The notes under the pieces are model-generated. The model did no database searches and had not been told where the DNA came from. It worked only from the letters and a program-made list of their open reading frames with translations. From NCBI GenBank assembly GCA_050084985.1, contig JBITNC010000001.1, forward strand, positions 188,666,001 through 188,730,000: a stretch of DNA of 64,000 bases. The letters are read 5' to 3'. Below, one piece after another: positions 62,961 to 64,000 of this stretch. The position numbers were made by a program, and so were the translations under genes. How positions within the stretch are numbered: position 1 is the first letter of the stretch; the number at the start of each line of letters is the position of its first letter. Origin of the DNA: Nageia nagi (lineage: Eukaryota > Pinophyta).

Positions 62961-64000
62961 GTCCCTATCAAATTTTCAAGGATTAAATAACTTTACAAAG
63001 AAAGGAACAAATGGAAATAACAACATTGTTGCTAATATAAATGTCCCAAAGGTACCAAATAATGGTAAGAAAATAAATACCAAGTCTATTTTTTTTATAG
63101 TGAAATGCAAAACTAATGCACAAACACCCTGTATGATAAGATAACAATGCCTATATGATGAGATGATGATTAAGATAAAAATAGTGATTTATCTTGATCT
63201 TATTGCTTCTTGTTCAATTTGGCTATTATCTTAATTAGTGATGATTGATTTTATGGTAAATTTACCTATTGATTAGTTTTCATAAGGCTTGACCTAGTCA
63301 CATGTTTAAGGGTCAAGACTCAATCTCTAGGGGAAAACCTAGGCTCAAATATGATTAAAAATAAATGATTAATTGACCAATGATATGCAAATAAATGGGT
63401 GTAATATTACACCCTTCATAAGATATGATAAGGTACTCCCACCTAAGGATGAAAATTTCATTAATGTAAGCAAAAATAAACAAGATAAGTAATCCTCAGA
63501 TGCAAATAGCAAATAAGACCTAAGCTAAATCATGAAAAAATAGGGATACAAGCCTGGGGGGATCCCACTCCAAGCTCACATTAGTTACAATACTTGTTTA
63601 CATGATTTGATCCTAACTGATATATGTAGATCAGTTAGTCATACAAATTGGTGGACTAATCAAACAATAGGTCATTCAATCATAATAGTACCCAAATATT
63701 TTTAAAGAGAAGTATAAAATGCTAAAAATAAAATAATATTATTACAAACCAAATTTGAAATGTTGGTAGTGGATCGTTGCCACCTAGTTATAGGGATGGG
63801 ACTCGATATAAAATGATAAAAAAGGATCTAAGCCTAGCTAATAGACTCAAAACTATAAGATAGAACCAATTGGTACTTCAAGACCAACTAATAATAGGTC
63901 AATTTTTTGAAAATCTACTAACAATTGGGGGTCAATGAAGTGAGAACTAGTTAGCATATTTGGACATAGATGATCATTGAAGGTCCAATCGATAAGCTAT
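62961..64000. other. Unassigned flank, possibly leader or LTR of element E
   Basis: Lies upstream of the minus-strand gag, where its leader and 5' LTR are expected. No second LTR copy, TG/CA boundary or primer site could be identified within the window. Confidence 0.35.

Overview
The window looks like a stretch of nuclear DNA from a seed plant with a large, transposon-swollen genome; a conifer or other gymnosperm would fit, but the sequence alone does not settle this. Reasons: a spliced plant gene with four short GT-AG introns, very AT-rich and CpG-poor surroundings, and almost everything else made of old LTR retrotransposons whose reading frames are peppered with TAG/TAA/TGA stops where Gln, Arg or Trp codons are expected.

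One apparently intact host gene was found: a five-exon 12-oxophytodienoate reductase (OPR, old yellow enzyme family) at 45046-46625 (+), 385 codons once joined. It keeps the FMN and substrate-binding residues, but the family's catalytic Tyr is Phe.

Left part (1-14941): a degraded copy (D1) of a repeat seen again further right, a decayed plant-mobile-domain (PMD) pseudogene, LTRs of a copia-type family (LTR-A) in both orientations, a copia 3' remnant with RNase H on the minus strand, a clean solo LTR (family B) with a perfect 5-bp target duplication, a 346-bp tandem duplication, and minus-strand zinc-knuckle and gypsy RT scraps.

Centre (14942-43765): a nest of elements. Element D (LTRs at 14942 and 43219) is split by element B (minus strand; two 672-bp LTRs; target duplication ATGGG). 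B contains element C (plus strand), a Ty3/gypsy element of Tat type with gag, protease, RT, two RNase H domains, integrase, an unrecognised third ORF and an antisense PMD ORF. That PMD ORF is cut by a 502-bp solo LTR-A flanked by CCATC. B itself has a gag and an antisense PMD gene but no pol.

Right part (43766-64000): the OPR gene and its flanks, a minus-strand copia 3' LTR, a truncated chromovirus-like gypsy element (LTR, tRNA-iMet type primer site, RT, RNase H), a sharp junction to a minus-strand copia 5' half (integrase start, protease, gag, primer site, LTR), then minisatellite arrays and a minus-strand Tat-like gag.

The retroelement genes do not work together now; all are broken. No tRNA, rRNA or CRISPR was recognised. 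All repeat comparisons were made by eye, so similarity levels are approximate.
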